DNA from: Halohasta litorea
GTDB taxonomy: Archaea; Halobacteriota; Halobacteria; Halobacteriales; Haloferacaceae
Direction: 5' to 3'
Length of the DNA stretch: 64,000 nt
NCBI RefSeq assembly: GCF_024494645.1
Contig: NZ_JANHDJ010000004.1
Span: forward strand, 299,355-363,354
Numbering within the stretch: position 1 is the stretch's first letter; every line of letters begins with the position of its first letter. A program made the position numbers and the translations under genes. Shown in pieces: positions 54,091 to 61,047 of the stretch. Under the pieces are notes generated by a model. That model saw only the letters and a list, made by a program, of their open reading frames with translations. It was not told where the DNA came from and did no database searches.

Positions 54091-54288
54091 ATGAGTTCCC
54101 AGTGGAACACCGCATCGCGGACGGCCGGTATCGAGCAGCAGCGCTCCGGCAGTCGCTTTACACCGATGTGGACAAAGGCAGTATCCACGCTGGGAGCCAT
54201 TTTTAATGGCTGCTTTGGCGGGCGCGTCGACGGCGCGGCCGGTGGGTTGCCTTCATATCGCCGTTTGGCCGATGGTGACGGCCACTAG
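54091..54288 (+). CDS. Possible small protein, weakly supported
   Basis: A 65-residue reading frame starting MSSQWNTASRTAG. It follows a TATA-like element with near-leaderless spacing and a perfect 6-bp inverted repeat just upstream, the layout of a regulated haloarchaeal promoter. It is basic and Gly-rich, unlike nearby acidic proteins, and no family was recognised. It may instead be a leader of the DUF5794 transcript. Confidence 0.35.
   Translation: MSSQWNTASRTAGIEQQRSGSRFTPMWTKAVSTLGAIFNGCFGGRVDGAAGGLPSYRRLADGDGH
54195..54211. repeat. Perfect inverted repeat inside/upstream of the DUF5794 start region
   Basis: AGCCATT, three T bases, AATGGCT: a perfect 7-bp palindromic arm pair about 85 bases before the DUF5794 ATG. 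It includes a TATA-like TTTTTAAT, so it could be an operator overlapping a promoter. Confidence 0.45.
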
Positions 54289-54294
54289 TTCGGC

Positions 54295-55392
54295 ATGAGT
54301 GTCTCACAGCACCCGATCGCACTCCAGTTGGAGCGACGCGTCGGTGGTGCCACTCGTCTGTTGGCGACGGTGATGGCGTTGCCGTTAGTCGACGGCATCT
54401 TCGTCGCGCTGATCCTCGCGGGCACCCTCGATACCGCCGTCGGAATGCTCGAAACCGGGCTGCTCATCTTCGGCGGCTCGGCCACCCTGGCCGTGATCCT
54501 CGCCGAAATGGACAACAGCCCACGCGAGATGATCGGCTCGATCCTGCTCATCGGAGCGGTGGTCGTCCCGTTGGCAGCCCTGCAGGCCGTCTTCGCGTTG
54601 ACCATCGAGAGCGTCCTGGATATGGTGGTCTTCGAGCGGTTCGCCGGGTTGGTGATCCTCGCGATCGCCGCCCAAACCGCCAGCTCGAAGATCGGCGAAC
54701 TCCTGCCGAGTCCCGGGGTCATCATCGCCCTCGGGCTGGTGGCGAGCCTCCAGCCCAACGGCCTGGTGATCGAGCTCCTAATCGACCCCGAGCTGATCGC
54801 CCGTGCGGCCGCGACCGCCGGGATCGGTGTTGCCTTCGCGCTCCTGGTGGCGTTGACCGCCCCACAGCTGCGTGGGAACGTCGATCTCGACCGCTTCCGG
54901 TTCGGGAGTTCGGTCGCCCTCGGCGTGCTCGCCCTGCCGATCCTCGGGCTCCTGGAGACTGATGCCCCCATCGCACTAGCGGTGTTGGTCGTCGCTGGGC
55001 TGTTGGCCTACGATCCTGACGCCGAATCGGCCGACGAAACGTTGCTCGGCGAGGATCATGCAGGCGATGGAGGGGCTGCCACGAATCGCGGCGAGCCGAT
55101 CGACCCGGCCGGTGGCGTGGCTCCCATCGGTGACAACGCTGACTCGGGTGTTTCGGTGATTTCAGCGGTTACCGACGGCGCGGCCGGTCGAGGGGCTGGC
55201 CAGTCAGCGCCGGAGACGACCGTGATGGCCGCCGCCGATCCTGACACCGAGGTCGACCCGGATGCCGAGGTCGGCCTGGACGCTGAAGTCGATCCGGATG
55301 CCGAGGTTGATCCGGAGGAGGTCCGCATTGAGGGCGGCGATGTCGGCTACGGCTCCCCCAGCGAGGACCGTTCGCAGGCTCCGTGGTTGTAG
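54295..55392 (+). CDS. DUF5794-type membrane protein
   Basis: A 365-residue protein with about seven hydrophobic segments (residues 20-235), a pattern I associate with haloarchaeal DUF5794. The tail (about 240-365) is acidic and contains a short imperfect repeat of DPDAEV units (about 318-345). The function is unknown. It sits directly upstream of a DUF5795 zinc-ribbon gene, which suggests the two work together. Confidence 0.75.
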   Translation: MSVSQHPIALQLERRVGGATRLLATVMALPLVDGIFVALILAGTLDTAVGMLETGLLIFGGSATLAVILAEMDNSPREMIGSILLIGAVVVPLAALQAVFALTIESVLDMVVFERFAGLVILAIAAQTASSKIGELLPSPGVIIALGLVASLQPNGLVIELLIDPELIARAAATAGIGVAFALLVALTAPQLRGNVDLDRFRFGSSVALGVLALPILGLLETDAPIALAVLVVAGLLAYDPDAESADETLLGEDHAGDGGAATNRGEPIDPAGGVAPIGDNADSGVSVISAVTDGAAGRGAGQSAPETTVMAAADPDTEVDPDAEVGLDAEVDPDAEVDPEEVRIEGGDVGYGSPSEDRSQAPWL

Positions 55393-55520
55393 CGGGCGTC
55401 TCCTCCGAGATGGGTAGTTGACCGATCGGTAGATCGGTTGGCTGGTCGACGAGCTGGCCGTCCGGTGGCCGGAAAGGCGCATACAGGAACTTCTTAGGTG
55501 TTGGTCACCCAACCGGAGCT

Positions 55521-55745
55521 ATGAGCAACCGAGTAGTCGAAGGGCGGATGGTCACGTCCGAAACGCTCGCCGAGATGATCGAGGGCGATCGACCGATGGA
55601 AGCAACGGAGATCGAAGACGCCGACCGGGAGTGTCCCGACTGCGGTGGCAACGTCATCAGCGTGGGCTATATGCCGAGCGTGACGGCGTTTGTGACGGGG
55701 TACAAATGCCAGGATTGCGAGTGGAGCGAGAAAGAAGACGAGTAG
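55521..55745 (+). CDS. DUF5795 zinc-ribbon protein
   Basis: A 74-residue protein with two CxxC pairs (CPDCGG and CQDCEW, about residues 39 and 63) forming a zinc ribbon. The N-terminus SNRVVEGRMVTSETLAEMI is conserved in this small haloarchaeal group. It follows the DUF5794 gene by 128 bases on the same strand. The function is unknown. Confidence 0.8.
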   Translation: MSNRVVEGRMVTSETLAEMIEGDRPMEATEIEDADRECPDCGGNVISVGYMPSVTAFVTGYKCQDCEWSEKEDE

Positions 55746-55847
55746 CGGGTCGGCTCTGTGACGGCAGGTCAACTCGGTCGGCGAGTAGCTGCCGTCCGGG
55801 AATTGGATCGAAACCTCTTTACAACCCATCACGCAAGTAGAGGGCGA

Positions 55848-56026
55848 GGGGACGTGGCCAAGCCAGGCATGGCGACTGACTCCAGAGGCCACGCGCCCGG
55901 GACGATACTCCAGACTGATATACCGAGCGACCGACTGATCATCGGCTCGCGTTGACGACCCTCTGGAGTTCCGAGGCGCAGACCGGAGATATCAGTCGAT
56001 CGGGGGTTCAAATCCCTCCGTCCCCA
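55848..56026 (+). tRNA. tRNA-Trp (anticodon CCA) with 105-nt intron
   Basis: Acceptor GGGGACG (55848-55854) pairs with CGTCCCC (56019-56025), discriminator A56026. The anticodon arm ACTGA/TCAGT (55875-55879 and 55992-55996) encloses CTCCAG, giving anticodon CCA at 55882-55884. T stem GGGGG/CCCTC encloses TTCAAAT. No CCA is encoded. The intron follows position 37, the canonical archaeal site. Confidence 0.92.
55886..55990 (+). ncRNA. Intron of pre-tRNA-Trp, probable box C/D guide RNA
   Basis: The intron begins after G55885 and ends at T55990. CTCC at the 5' exon edge can pair with GGAG at the intron 3' edge, as in the bulge-helix-bulge splice motif. CTGA occurs twice and TGACGA once inside, resembling box D/D' and C' elements. 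In haloarchaea this intron is known to guide 2'-O-methylation within the tRNA itself. The guide match was not verified here. Confidence 0.6.
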
Positions 56027-56168
56027 CTTCCTTACCGACTGATTCAAAATCCATAGGCAGGGGTACATTCTTTATAAAGAAAGACACCGTGCCCCCGAGT
56101 GAGTTCTAACCCGTGTGCCGAGTCGACGTGACCACAACAGCCTTGCAGTATGCTACCAAGATACTACC

Positions 56169-56435
56169 ATGGAACTGACTGTCCACGGGCCACTTCGAGG
56201 GATCACCGGGTCGAAAACGGTCTCACTACCCGACATTGATCACCATGTATCTGTTCAGAACGTCCTCGAACGGTTTGTCGAGCAGTATCCAGGAGCCCGA
56301 TCCCACCTGTTCGATGAGCCAGGAACGCTCCGGGCCAGTGTTCGCGTCCTCGTCAATGGCGAGCGTGCCGACCCAGACACATCCTGTCCGCCAACTGCCG
56401 AGGTGTCTCTTATTCCGGCCGCCCAGGGCGGATAG
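56169..56435 (+). CDS. SAMP/MoaD-like ubiquitin-fold protein
   Basis: An 88-residue beta-grasp protein ending in Gly-Gly, the feature needed for E1-like activation and thiocarboxylate or isopeptide formation. The start MELTVHGPLRGITGSKTVSL and the C-terminal AEVSLIPAAQGG match the MoaD/ThiS/SAMP family. It could be a small archaeal modifier or a sulfur carrier for molybdopterin; no partner enzyme is adjacent. An upstream in-frame ATG lies in unlike sequence. Confidence 0.8.
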   Translation: MELTVHGPLRGITGSKTVSLPDIDHHVSVQNVLERFVEQYPGARSHLFDEPGTLRASVRVLVNGERADPDTSCPPTAEVSLIPAAQGG

Positions 56436-56464
56436 CCATCACGTGGGTGAGCGACGAACCGATC

Positions 56465-57769
56465 TTAGAGATCGTAGTGATCTCGGACAACCGAATCCAG
56501 GCCGATTTCTTCGAGCAGGTCGGTCGGGACGAGCATCGAGAGCTGGACTACGCCTGGAAGCCGGGCGATTTCGACGCCACCGGTAAACGTACAGCGGGCC
56601 CGAACCTCGCCTTCGGTCATCCCGAGCAGCGAGCCAGCCCGGTCGAAAGCGTTGTCGGTCGCTTCGTTGATCGTCGCCCCCGATCCGATAAACTGGAGCG
56701 GCATCGCATCGGCAACCGCCTCGACATCGTACTGGGCAGCAAGCTCGTTGCCTGCCTCGCGCTCCTCGTCGGTGTAGGGGGTGGCGATATCCGGGAGATC
56801 CGATTCGTTCGGCAGGAGGAGCGGCCCGTCCAGCTCGACGTTTTTGATGACCTCGACTTCGAGTTCGGTCGTCCCACTCACATCGGTCGTGTGCAGTGAG
56901 AGTTCCCCATCGCCCTGATTGGCGTGGAGGTCGCCCACGTAGAGGCCGCCGCCGTCGACTCTGACCGGACAGACGAGCGTCGCACCCGGCCGCACGTCGT
57001 TCGAGTCCATGTGGCCGTCAGTCCGTGCCTCCAACTCGCTTTCGTCGTCAATCCCCCAGTCATGCTCGGCTCCGATGAGGAACTGGCCGAAGTCTCCGGC
57101 GTTGTGTGAGTCCGGGAGTTCGACCGCTGGCGTCGTGCCGATGTTCCCGATAAACGGTGCGAGATGGCCAAGGGTGCCCGGAATCTCGTCGGGTTTATAA
57201 ATCAGGATCGGATGCTGCCGAGAGTTTTCGGGAAGAGCCATGTTCTCGGCGGCGTTCTGGGCGAGCTGTTCGGCTCCCTCCGGACCGACAGTCAGCCCGA
57301 CCGTCCGATCCTCGTCGAAGACGACGGTGTAGCCGTGCTCGAAACCGAACGAGGAGGCGTTGGCTCCACACTCCGCACACCGAATCGCGTCCTCTCCGGT
57401 TCCCTCAACGACCGTTTCGGGCCACTCGGTTCCGCAGTCGGGGCATCGGTGGTCGATAAACGGGTCGTCGCCGAAGGCTTCGTCACGCTCGGCCATGCTG
57501 CCTGTGCTGGTGGCGACACTCGTCACCTGGACGTCCTTGATTCGGACGACGAGTGCGTCGCCGACTTCGGCGTTTTCGACACGGATCGGCCGGGTGACCT
57601 CGTGTCCACCACGGAACGAGGGCGTGATCATCGGTCCCCAACACCCGGCTGGGGTGTGGGTTCGAACGGTGCCGCCGTCGGCTACGGTGCCCGCCCACTC
57701 TTGATCGGGGCCGACCAGACCGAGGGTAAACTGGTCGACGTCGAGTTCCTGTTGGATCTGTTGGGACAT
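56465..57769 (-). CDS. Acetamidase/formamidase family protein with inserted zinc ribbon
   Basis: A 434-residue hydrolase of the FmdA/AmdA family, which cleaves short amides to carboxylate and ammonia. Recognisable blocks are HTPAGCWGPMITPSFRGGHEV near the N-terminus and PRNIGTTPAVELPDSHNAGDFG-like and LYVGDLHANQGDGE segments. An extra CPDCGTEW...CAECGA pair (about residues 113-137) is a zinc-ribbon-like insertion, which I do not recall in typical members. The start is followed by MSQQIQQELDV. Confidence 0.82.
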   Translation of the reverse strand: MSQQIQQELDVDQFTLGLVGPDQEWAGTVADGGTVRTHTPAGCWGPMITPSFRGGHEVTRPIRVENAEVGDALVVRIKDVQVTSVATSTGSMAERDEAFGDDPFIDHRCPDCGTEWPETVVEGTGEDAIRCAECGANASSFGFEHGYTVVFDEDRTVGLTVGPEGAEQLAQNAAENMALPENSRQHPILIYKPDEIPGTLGHLAPFIGNIGTTPAVELPDSHNAGDFGQFLIGAEHDWGIDDESELEARTDGHMDSNDVRPGATLVCPVRVDGGGLYVGDLHANQGDGELSLHTTDVSGTTELEVEVIKNVELDGPLLLPNESDLPDIATPYTDEEREAGNELAAQYDVEAVADAMPLQFIGSGATINEATDNAFDRAGSLLGMTEGEVRARCTFTGGVEIARLPGVVQLSMLVPTDLLEEIGLDSVVRDHYDL

Positions 57770-57886
57770 CTCTTGTGAGTATGTGACCTATTCGCATAAG
57801 CAATGTGTGGGCTGAACTGACGTTTGCTCCGTGTCGGCTGGTGTCTCGCCGGACCACCGCTGGCAGGGGTTTTATGCTATTTGTGG

Positions 57887-58080
57887 CGTGCGGACGTATC
57901 GGAAGTCGGTGACCTCGCCGAAGTCGATCTCGGCTCGTCGCTCCAGAAGGTGTCTCTGAGAAATGCCGAGATTATGGACTGGGAGAGCGATGCGTGTCTC
58001 GTAGCGGTCGGCCAGATACTGTGAGTAGAGTTCGCCGAGGGATTCCTCGTCGTCGACGATGAGGACCGTCCGGCCTCAAT
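57887..58080 (-). pseudogene. Relic of a response-regulator receiver domain
   Basis: On the minus strand one frame reads RTVLIVDDEESLGELYSQYL, the N-terminal 30 residues of a receiver domain, then continues into unrelated sequence to a stop at about 57887. An in-frame stop precedes the region, and no start codon is available. The Asp-phosphorylation strand is missing. It looks like the decayed remains of a HalX-type regulator fused to other sequence. Confidence 0.55.
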
Positions 58081-58086
58081 CATCAT

Positions 58087-58123
58087 AGTATCCGAGAAGT
58101 CACTTCAGTATCTGAGAAGTCAC
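58087..58123. repeat. Two-copy 17-bp direct repeat
   Basis: AGTATCCGAGAAGTCAC (58087-58103) and AGTATCTGAGAAGTCAC (58107-58123) differ at one base and are spaced 20 bp centre to centre, about two helical turns. They lie between the receiver relic and the seven-HTH gene end, and a regulatory binding site is possible. Confidence 0.55.
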
Positions 58124-58251
58124 AGCCGCACCCAAAATTATTTTGCCGCGTTGGTGAGCCGAACCGCGATGGGTCCGGGTAATTGCCGTGATGGAGGGGG
58201 AGATGAGTGGGCAGTCAGCACTGCCCAAACGTCGATCAGACCGAACGTCGA

Positions 58252-59895
58252 TCAGATCACGCCCAGCGATGCTGCAACCGCGATCGCCAGTAGCAGCCCG
58301 ATCAGGATCGCAACGATCGGACCGGCACTGATTCCGCCCGTCCCGTCGCTAGCTGTTCCAGCGCTGGCTTCAACGGTGTCGTCAGCAGCCTCCGAGCTGT
58401 CGTCACCAGCGGTGTCCGTAGTTTCCGCGGCGGCTGTGTCGGCCGCCTCGAAGTCGTCACCGTAGGTAGCGCGCGTATCTCTGACGAGCGTCACGCGTGC
58501 ACCGACCTGGTCGGCGATCTCGGCGTTAGTCAACTCGGCGTTTGCCTGGACGGCGTCGAGGATCTCGCGCTGTCGGTCGCTGAGTTCGCCAGTTGTGTCC
58601 GTCCCACTCGGTTCGGTTTCGGCGCTCTCTTCGGACTCATCGGCGAGGTCGACGGCGTCCTCATAGGTCGCTCGCGTGTCCCGGACGAGCGTGAGCCGCG
58701 AGCCGGTCTGCTCGGCGATTTCGCCGTTCGTGAGCTCCGGATTCTCCAGTGCGGTTTCCAGAATCTCACGTTCCGCCTCGGAGAGCAGCTCGGAGGCCGT
58801 CGTCTCCGGTATCTCGATCGTTTCCTCGGTCGGTGTGGCCTCGTCGACATCGTCTGACTCCGACTCGGAGTCGTCAGTGTCGGCTTCGAGATCCTTGTCC
58901 CATGGCTTGTCATCGTACTCGTATTCGTAGAGCGTATCTCGCACGAGCGTGATGCGTGCACCGGTTTGGGCGGCGATCTCGGCGTTGGTCAACTCGGGGT
59001 TCGACAGTGCGGCTTCGAGGATCTCCAGCTGAGCGCCGGAGAACGCCTCGGTGTCGACAGCAGACAGGACGTCGGTATCATCGTCTGATGCCGCCGGTTC
59101 GTCCGCCGATTGGTCGGCGGCTGAGTCGTCGTCGGACTCATGGTGGCGGATCGTATCCCGGACGAGTGTGATTCGTGTGCCCGTCTCCTCAGCGATCTCC
59201 GCGTTGGTCATCCCGGAGTTCGCCTGTGCGGTTTCGAGAATTTCGAGCTGTGTCCCGGAGAACGCCTCGGAGTCGATCGCGTCGGCCGATTCGGTATCGC
59301 TGTGTGCACTTCCGTCAGTGACGTTCGCACCGTCGTCGCCCTCGAACTCGCTTCGCGTGTCCCGGACAAGCGTGATCCGCGCGCCGGTCTTCTCGGCGAT
59401 CTCCGCGTTCGTCATCTCGGGATCGTCCGCTGCGAGCTCCAGGATCGCAGCCTGTGTCTCCGTGGGTTCGACGTCTTCGGTTGACGAGTCGCTACTACCG
59501 TCGGTGCTCTCGTTTGCCGAGTCGGCTGCCGTGTCGATGGCGTCTTCGTACTCCTCGCGGGTGTCTCTGACGAGCGCGACCCGTGCGCCGGTCTGCTCGG
59601 CGATCTCCGCATTCAGCATGGTGGGATCGCTTGCCACCAGTTCGAGAATCTCGGCCTGTGTCTCGCTGAGCGCCGCGTCGTCGACCGCCGCTGGCGTCTC
59701 GACGCTCTCCTCGGCGACGTCTTCGGCAAGTTCGACCTCGTCTTCGTAGGTGGCGCGTGTGTCTCTGACCAGCGTGAGCCGAGTCCCGGTTTTCTCGGCG
59801 ATTTCCGCATTTGACAGGTCGGGATTCTGTAATGCCGTTTCCAGGATCTCCCGTTCCGTCTCGGAAAATATCACTGAATCTGTTGCTTTGGGCAT
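58252..59895 (-). CDS. Seven-fold helix-turn-helix repeat protein with C-terminal membrane anchor
   Basis: A 547-residue protein built of seven closely similar 44-residue modules (about residues 10-53, 76-119, 144-187, 212-255, 285-328, 371-414, 438-481). Each has a helix EILETALxNP, the turn-recognition segment NAEIAEKTGARITLVRDT and a short tail. Acidic, Ser/Asp-rich linkers separate them. A hydrophobic segment (about 520-545) would anchor the C-terminus in the membrane. The modules resemble the HTH halves of small haloarchaeal regulators. A Shine-Dalgarno AGGAGG eight bases before ATG 59895 decides the start. It is transcribed away from the adjacent origin. Function unknown; see findings. 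Confidence 0.8.
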   Translation of the reverse strand: MPKATDSVIFSETEREILETALQNPDLSNAEIAEKTGTRLTLVRDTRATYEDEVELAEDVAEESVETPAAVDDAALSETQAEILELVASDPTMLNAEIAEQTGARVALVRDTREEYEDAIDTAADSANESTDGSSDSSTEDVEPTETQAAILELAADDPEMTNAEIAEKTGARITLVRDTRSEFEGDDGANVTDGSAHSDTESADAIDSEAFSGTQLEILETAQANSGMTNAEIAEETGTRITLVRDTIRHHESDDDSAADQSADEPAASDDDTDVLSAVDTEAFSGAQLEILEAALSNPELTNAEIAAQTGARITLVRDTLYEYEYDDKPWDKDLEADTDDSESESDDVDEATPTEETIEIPETTASELLSEAEREILETALENPELTNGEIAEQTGSRLTLVRDTRATYEDAVDLADESEESAETEPSGTDTTGELSDRQREILDAVQANAELTNAEIADQVGARVTLVRDTRATYGDDFEAADTAAAETTDTAGDDSSEAADDTVEASAGTASDGTGGISAGPIVAILIGLLLAIAVAASLGVI

Positions 59896-59903
59896 TAGTT
59901 CGT

Positions 59904-59909
59904 CCTCCT
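59904..59909 (-). promoter_or_regulatory. Shine-Dalgarno AGGAGG of the seven-HTH gene
   Basis: On the minus strand AGGAGG lies 8 bases before ATG 59895. Strong SD sites are a minority in haloarchaea, and this one implies a transcript with a leader, probably from AT-rich TATA-like sequence near 60018. Confidence 0.6.
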
Positions 59910-60184
59910 GGAACGACCCGCTGTGATCGAAACTGGTTGGCTGTCGGTACCCTCGCTGGTGGATTCTCCCCCATCGAACCCTCTCATCATACGATACGTT
60001 CACTCTAACCTACAGTAATTAATCTACCCCTTCATACACGGTTTTGCCCACAGATACTGTTGGATACGTGATGGAGCCCGGAATTCAACCCCAGAAATAG
60101 ACAACTATATGATATATCGGATGGGAACGAAGCCTGAGGACTCGGTCCCGTACAGTCGGGTACACACTCCCGTGTAAGCGGACA

Positions 60185-60332
60185 CACACCACGTTTCCGA
60201 TGAAATACATGATGGGCCAGGTGGTACCCCACACCGTGTTTCCGATGAAACAACTGACTGTGTGGCCACACCGCGTTTCCAGTGAAACAATTGTCTGTGA
60301 CGATGAGACCCACACCGTGTTTCCGGTGAAAC
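60185..60332 (+). repeat. Four tandem origin recognition boxes (ORB1-4)
   Basis: Copies at 60185-60206, 60230-60251, 60267-60288 and 60311-60332 share CACACC, two variable bases, then GTTTCC(G/A)(G/A)TGAAA(C/T). Spacing between starts is 45, 37 and 44 bp. Each contains a GTTTC...GAAAC palindrome, the likely Orc1 contact. Confidence 0.85.
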
Positions 60333-60568
60333 ACAGTTATATTTCTATTTTGAATGTTCCAATGGTGAAGATGGGGCTCGGTCGTTGATTGGCATATAGA
60401 TAATCGTCATGCAGGTACTTGTCGAGGAAACATTTACACAAGATTTCGGTTGGGTATGAGCAGTGGAGTATTCAGAATGGTTGGATATCCGTATCGTCCG
60501 ACGTCACACCCCAGTCATTCCGATGATCTTCACTGCTGCTACGTCGACGGTGTTTGCTCCCCCGCACA

Positions 60569-60590
60569 CACACCTCGTTTCCGGTGAAAC
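60569..60590 (+). repeat. Origin recognition box ORB5
   Basis: CACACCTC followed by GTTTCCGGTGAAAC, in the same orientation as ORB1-4 and about 240 bp further right, at the left edge of the AT-rich unwinding region. Confidence 0.8.
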
Positions 60591-60681
60591 AGGCCACAGA
60601 GGTAGCTGTACATCCAAACATACCCACCAGAACACCCCCATTTTGTCGGCTTTATTATTAGATTAGACAGACCTTAATCCA

Positions 60682-60707
60682 ACACTATAGGTATTTTTAT
60701 ATAGTGT
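60682..60707. repeat. AT-rich inverted repeat in the putative unwinding element
   Basis: ACACTATA, ten bases of mostly A/T, TATAGTGT: perfect 8-bp arms within the most AT-rich part of the origin. Confidence 0.6.
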
Positions 60708-60969
60708 ACTGGCGAATAGTTCAGTAAACTACTCGTAGACAATACTGGAATGCTACTCGATTAGTGTCGAGTCGAAACAGCCCTTGTTTGTGTCCGGTTC
60801 TATCGTAATTCTGTCGTGGTTTCGTAGTCAATGACCGACAGCGTCGGCAGTAGTTTCGGGAGTAGTCTCATCCGAGAGTGGTCTAGAGCACCACTGTACC
60901 GATTGGCTACTGGTGGAGACTAACTACCGACCGACCATTGTTTCAGTTCGACCCCCACCCTCGAACCGG

Positions 60970-60991
60970 GTTTCACCGGAAACGTGGTGTG
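60970..60991 (-). repeat. Origin recognition box ORB6, inverted
   Basis: GTTTCACCGGAAAC followed by GTGGTGTG, the reverse complement of the ORB consensus. Confidence 0.8.
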
Positions 60992-61018
60992 TGTGTCTCG
61001 GCGATCAAAAGGAAACCC

Positions 61019-61040
61019 ATTTCACCGGAAACGTGGTGTC
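61019..61040 (-). repeat. Origin recognition box ORB7, inverted, at the orc1 start
   Basis: ATTTCACCGGAAAC then GTGGTGTC, the reverse complement of the ORB consensus, ends eight bases before ATG 61048. Orc1 bound here would cover its own promoter, a likely autoregulatory site. Confidence 0.8.
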
Positions 61041-61047
61041 TTGGGGT

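Larger units (their letters stand above)
60005..61047. other. Chromosomal replication origin region (oriC-type)
   Basis: About 1 kb without genes between the seven-HTH gene and orc1/cdc6. It contains seven origin recognition boxes, an AT-rich stretch (about 60630-60735) with a perfect 8-bp inverted repeat, and the orc1 promoter. The architecture (clusters of ORBs flanking a DUE and next to orc1) is that of haloarchaeal and other archaeal origins. The stretch 60341-60560 between the boxes shows no further structure. Confidence 0.85.

Noticed and set aside
60185..61040. Repeats in the origin considered as a CRISPR array
   Set aside because: Spacers vary from about 15 to 380 bp, copies occur in both orientations, no cas genes are near, and the units match ORB architecture.
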